A stretch of DNA of 64,000 nucleotides, from positions 19,974,351-20,038,350 of the forward strand of contig CM053332.1 of the NCBI GenBank assembly GCA_028583605.1. The letters are read 5' to 3'. Within the stretch, counting starts at the first letter, position 1. The number at the start of each line of letters is the position of its first letter. The DNA comes from Dastarcus helophoroides. Taxonomy: Eukaryota > Arthropoda > Insecta > Coleoptera > Bothrideridae. The translations under genes were made by a program, and so were the position numbers. The notes beneath the pieces were generated by a model that was not told the DNA's origin, did not search any database, and saw only the letters and a list, made by a program, of their open reading frames with translations. This document shows positions 61,014-64,000 of this stretch, in pieces.

Positions 61014-62750
61014 TTTCAAACTTCGAATCTTATAAATGTTCAAACTTCTTGGTCTGTGCATTAGACAATTTGTCTCCTGGGACCCTCACAGAACACAACC
61101 GCTTTGCTAGATGTTTGAGTGTAAACTGTTGATAGTTCAGCTACCTATAATTCACTACACAGGCCTAATAGGCTGCATAACTGTAGTCCAAGTTGCCTTT
61201 TATTTGGATACAATACTTATTGGCGTTGTTTATACTATTTATATGGATCAGTAGTATTTAAAGTCACACAGGCGATGTCTGTTGATTTTACAGTGCTTAT
61301 GCTGGAACATTTGTTGGCATTTGACTTGGATATAGCAAAGTTACGAGAACTAACAAGATCGAAACCGATCTTTGGTTTCCAAACTTCGAATCTAATAAAT
61401 GTTCAAGCTTATTGGTCTGCGCATTAGAAACTTTGTCTTCTGGGACCTTCCTAGAGAGCAACCGTTTGCTAAGTGTTTGTGTGTCAATTATAGATAGTTT
61501 AGCTAGCTATGATTTACTATACTCGCCTAGTGGGCTGCTTAACTGTAGTCCAGGTTGCATTCTATTTGCATACGACACTTGGGATTGGCCACACTTTCTC
61601 TATGGAACAGTAGTATTAAAAGTCACACAGGCGACAACTATTGATTCTACAGCACTTATGTTGAAATATTTGTTGCCATTCGAGTTGGACATGGCAAACT
61701 GATGAGAACCAACAAGATCGAAACCCTTCTTTGGTTTTCAAACTTCGAATCTTATAAATGTTCAAGCTTCTTGGTCTGTGCATTAGACACTTTGTCTCCT
61801 AGGATCTTCCTAGAGCACATCCGCTTTGCTAGGTGTTTAAGTGTCAACTGTTAGTAGTTCAGCTACCTATAATTCACTACACAGGCCTAATGGGCTGCAT
61901 AACTGTAGTCCAAGTTGCCTTTTATTTGCATACGACACTTATTGGCGTTGGTTGTACTGTCTATATGAACCAGTAGTATTTAAAATCACACAGGCGATGT
62001 ATGTTGATTCTACAGTACTTATGCTGAAACATTTATTGGCATTCGACTTGGATATAGCAAACTGACAGGAACTAACAAGATCGAAACTGATCTTTGGTTT
62101 CCAAACTTCGAATATAATAAATGTTCAAGCTTATTGGTCTGTGCATTAGAAACTTTGTCTTCTGGGACTTTCCTAGAGAGCAACCGCTTGCTAAGTGTTT
62201 GTGTGTCAACTATTGATAGTTTAGCTAGCTATGATTCACTATACTTGCCTAGAGGGCTGCTTAACTGTAGTCCAGGTTGCATTCTATTTGCTTACCACAC
62301 TTGGCACTGGCCACACTTCCTCTATGGAACAGTAGTATTAAAAGTCACACAGACGACACCTGTTGATTCTACAGCACTTATGCTGGAACATTTGTTAACA
62401 TTCGAGTTGGATATAACAAACTGACGAGAACTAAGAAGATCGAAACCGATCTTTGGTTTTCAAACTTTGAATTTAATAAACGTTGAAGCCTCTTGGTCTG
62501 TGCATTAGAATCCTTAAGAACCTTGCTACATAGCAAGGGCATTGCATTAAAACCCTTGTTTTCTGGGATAATTAATGGTTAGGGATGCAAATAGAATGCA
62601 ACCTGAACTGACATTAGAATCCATGTCTTCTGGGACCTTCCTAGAGAGCAATCGCTTTGCTAACTGTTTGTATGTCAACTGTTGGTAGTTCAACTACCTA
62701 TTATTCCATATATACGCCTAGTGGGCTGCATAACTGTGCATTCTATTTTC

Positions 62751-63267
62751 ACATTTCTTGGTGAATAGTGTTTTGATAATGAAAGTGCTTTTATTTAAGA
62801 AGCTTTATCATATTCAAGATGTGAAAGTGAACGTTGCCACTTCTGGTGGAGTTTGTTTAAAGGAGAATTGCATTAAGATGTGTACCACAGAATACCTTTT
62901 CTGAAGGAGAATCCGCTCAGCAGAAGTTCATTTATATGGAATTTTCCATTATACAATTCCGGACTATAAAAAATTGTCCACTTAATACAGGTGTCCACTC
63001 AGTGGAGCTGTCTGGACGAGAGATTCCATTGTATTTCAAAATTTAAGCAAAAATGTCGCGATGAAAGTAAAAAACTTGGAACTAAAAAGAAAAACTCAGC
63101 TCTGAAACAGCCAGAAATAAAGAAATTCGATTGTTTGATATAAATTTCCAGACAACTCAGTGACTAAATAACATCTACAAAGCTTACTGTGTCCTGGTTC
63201 TGAATTTAACTAAAATTAAATAAATTTTATTATATAACTCTTGCAAACAAAGTTTTCATGAGGTTGA
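62751..63267. other. Low-copy DNA, no gene seen
   Basis: Between the satellite end and a hAT-like terminus. No frame or element is recognisable. Confidence 0.45.
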
Positions 63268-63360
63268 CACTGGGGTCGGCAAACTTTTAAACCGAAAGAG
63301 CCAGTCGCAATAAAAAATTTTTTTTCGTGAATTTCAAAGAGCCACAAACTTTTATTTCTG
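63268..63360 (+). mobile_element. hAT-like 5' terminus fragment
   Basis: CACTGGGGTCGGCAAACTTT followed by GAAAGAGCCAGTCG and AAAGAGCCACAAA matches the common hAT terminus pattern CAGGGGTCGGCAAAC...GAGCCA. No other end was found; the element runs into a microsatellite. Confidence 0.6.
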
Positions 63361-63408
63361 ATTTTACATTTTATTTCAAAATTTAATCAGATAAATCAGA
63401 CAAAATAT

Positions 63409-63855
<447 letters not shown>

Positions 63856-64000
63856 CCCTCTGACTCATGCAGTCAAACGAAGAAAACCAAAAGACCTTTT
63901 GTTTCTCAAAATTTATACCTTAACTAAAAAATTGGCCTTTTTTCTTGCAGTTTCGACTTTTTTAACTCTTCTCTATATTAGTCTTCTTTTTTATTATCTA
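63856..64000. other. AT-rich DNA to window end
   Basis: Short AT-rich stretch with a TTTCGACTTTTT motif, cut by the end of the window. Nothing else is recognised. Confidence 0.5.

Larger units (their letters stand above)
58477..62750 (+). repeat. About 361-bp ribozyme satellite, 11 monomers plus decayed end
   Basis: Junction landmark GACGAG (or its variants) occurs at 58477, 58815, 59175, 59538, 59897, 60257, 60620, 60979, 61342, 61701, 62064 and 62423. Two monomer types alternate. Type A is 359-360 bp (TAGAGGGCTGC, TTGGCATTGGCCAC). Type B is 363 bp (TAATGGGCTGC, TTATTGGCGTTGG). The order is B', A, B, A, A, B, A, B, A, B, A, so the mature unit is a dimer of about 722 bp. Each junction carries a hammerhead-like motif. 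From 62423 to 62750 the last monomer is rearranged. A frame of 74-96 codons recurs in most monomers and ends at the TGA within the ribozyme core. Confidence 0.93.

Noticed and set aside
58477..62750. LTR retrotransposon array with coding capacity
   Set aside because: The monomers hold no gag or pol motif and their TG...CA ends cannot be placed; the regular 359/363-bp spacing fits satellite DNA.

Overview
This is eukaryotic, AT-rich, repeat-dominated, gene-poor DNA. It is most likely from an arthropod, probably an insect: there are mariner-like and hAT-like elements, a Ty3/gypsy remnant and a satellite rich in CCTAA (the complement of the insect telomere unit TTAGG). The species cannot be named. 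I see no convincing intact protein-coding gene. Nearly all long open frames come from 7-bp and 8-bp tandem repeats whose pyrimidine-rich strand has no stop codon.

Layout. 1-345: (CCAT)n and (TCTA)n. 961-4075, 9825-13450, 14190-15036 and 19950-21900: degenerate (ACATTCT)n satellite, with an (ACATTAT)n block and a 735-bp TA-flanked mariner-type MITE inserted at 13453-14187. 18959-23930: two near-perfect (CAGTTTT)n arrays with shared flanks, plus a related CTTCAG minisatellite. 25330-29320: CAGTTTT repeats that switch to the reverse complement at about 26177, forming a huge imperfect palindrome. 32675-35585: (GTTACTTT)n. 35590-47300: degenerate TTTCGACTTTTT-type DNA, including an about 505-bp tandem repeat, a 1057-bp hAT-type element and a 3-kb CCTAA satellite. 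48253-48323: a tRNA-like sequence. 50311-50990: a decayed Ty3/gypsy 3' end with LTR, then a tandem duplication. 52600-55620: the AT-rich motif in opposite orientation. 55640-57663: LTR-like segments mixed with satellite monomers. 58477-62750: an about 361-bp satellite. 63268-63855: a hAT-like end and (AG)n/(CAGA)n microsatellites.

The most interesting content is RNA. Several repeats carry the hammerhead self-cleaving ribozyme signature: CUGANGA, a hairpin, GAAA, then a short palindromic stem III and NUH, enclosed by a complementary stem I. The clearest is at 56219-56261. Related motifs lie at most junctions of the 361-bp satellite at 58.5-62.5 kb, which makes that array look like an animal retrozyme or ribozyme satellite. 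A second family is a foldback element of roughly 130-180 bp (8.2, 15.0, 17.1 and 36.6 kb) whose inverted arms extend stem I of the ribozyme; a compensatory base change between two copies supports stem II. A third, more decayed motif is at 5868-5912. These assignments were made by eye from sequence and pairing and have not been tested computationally or experimentally.
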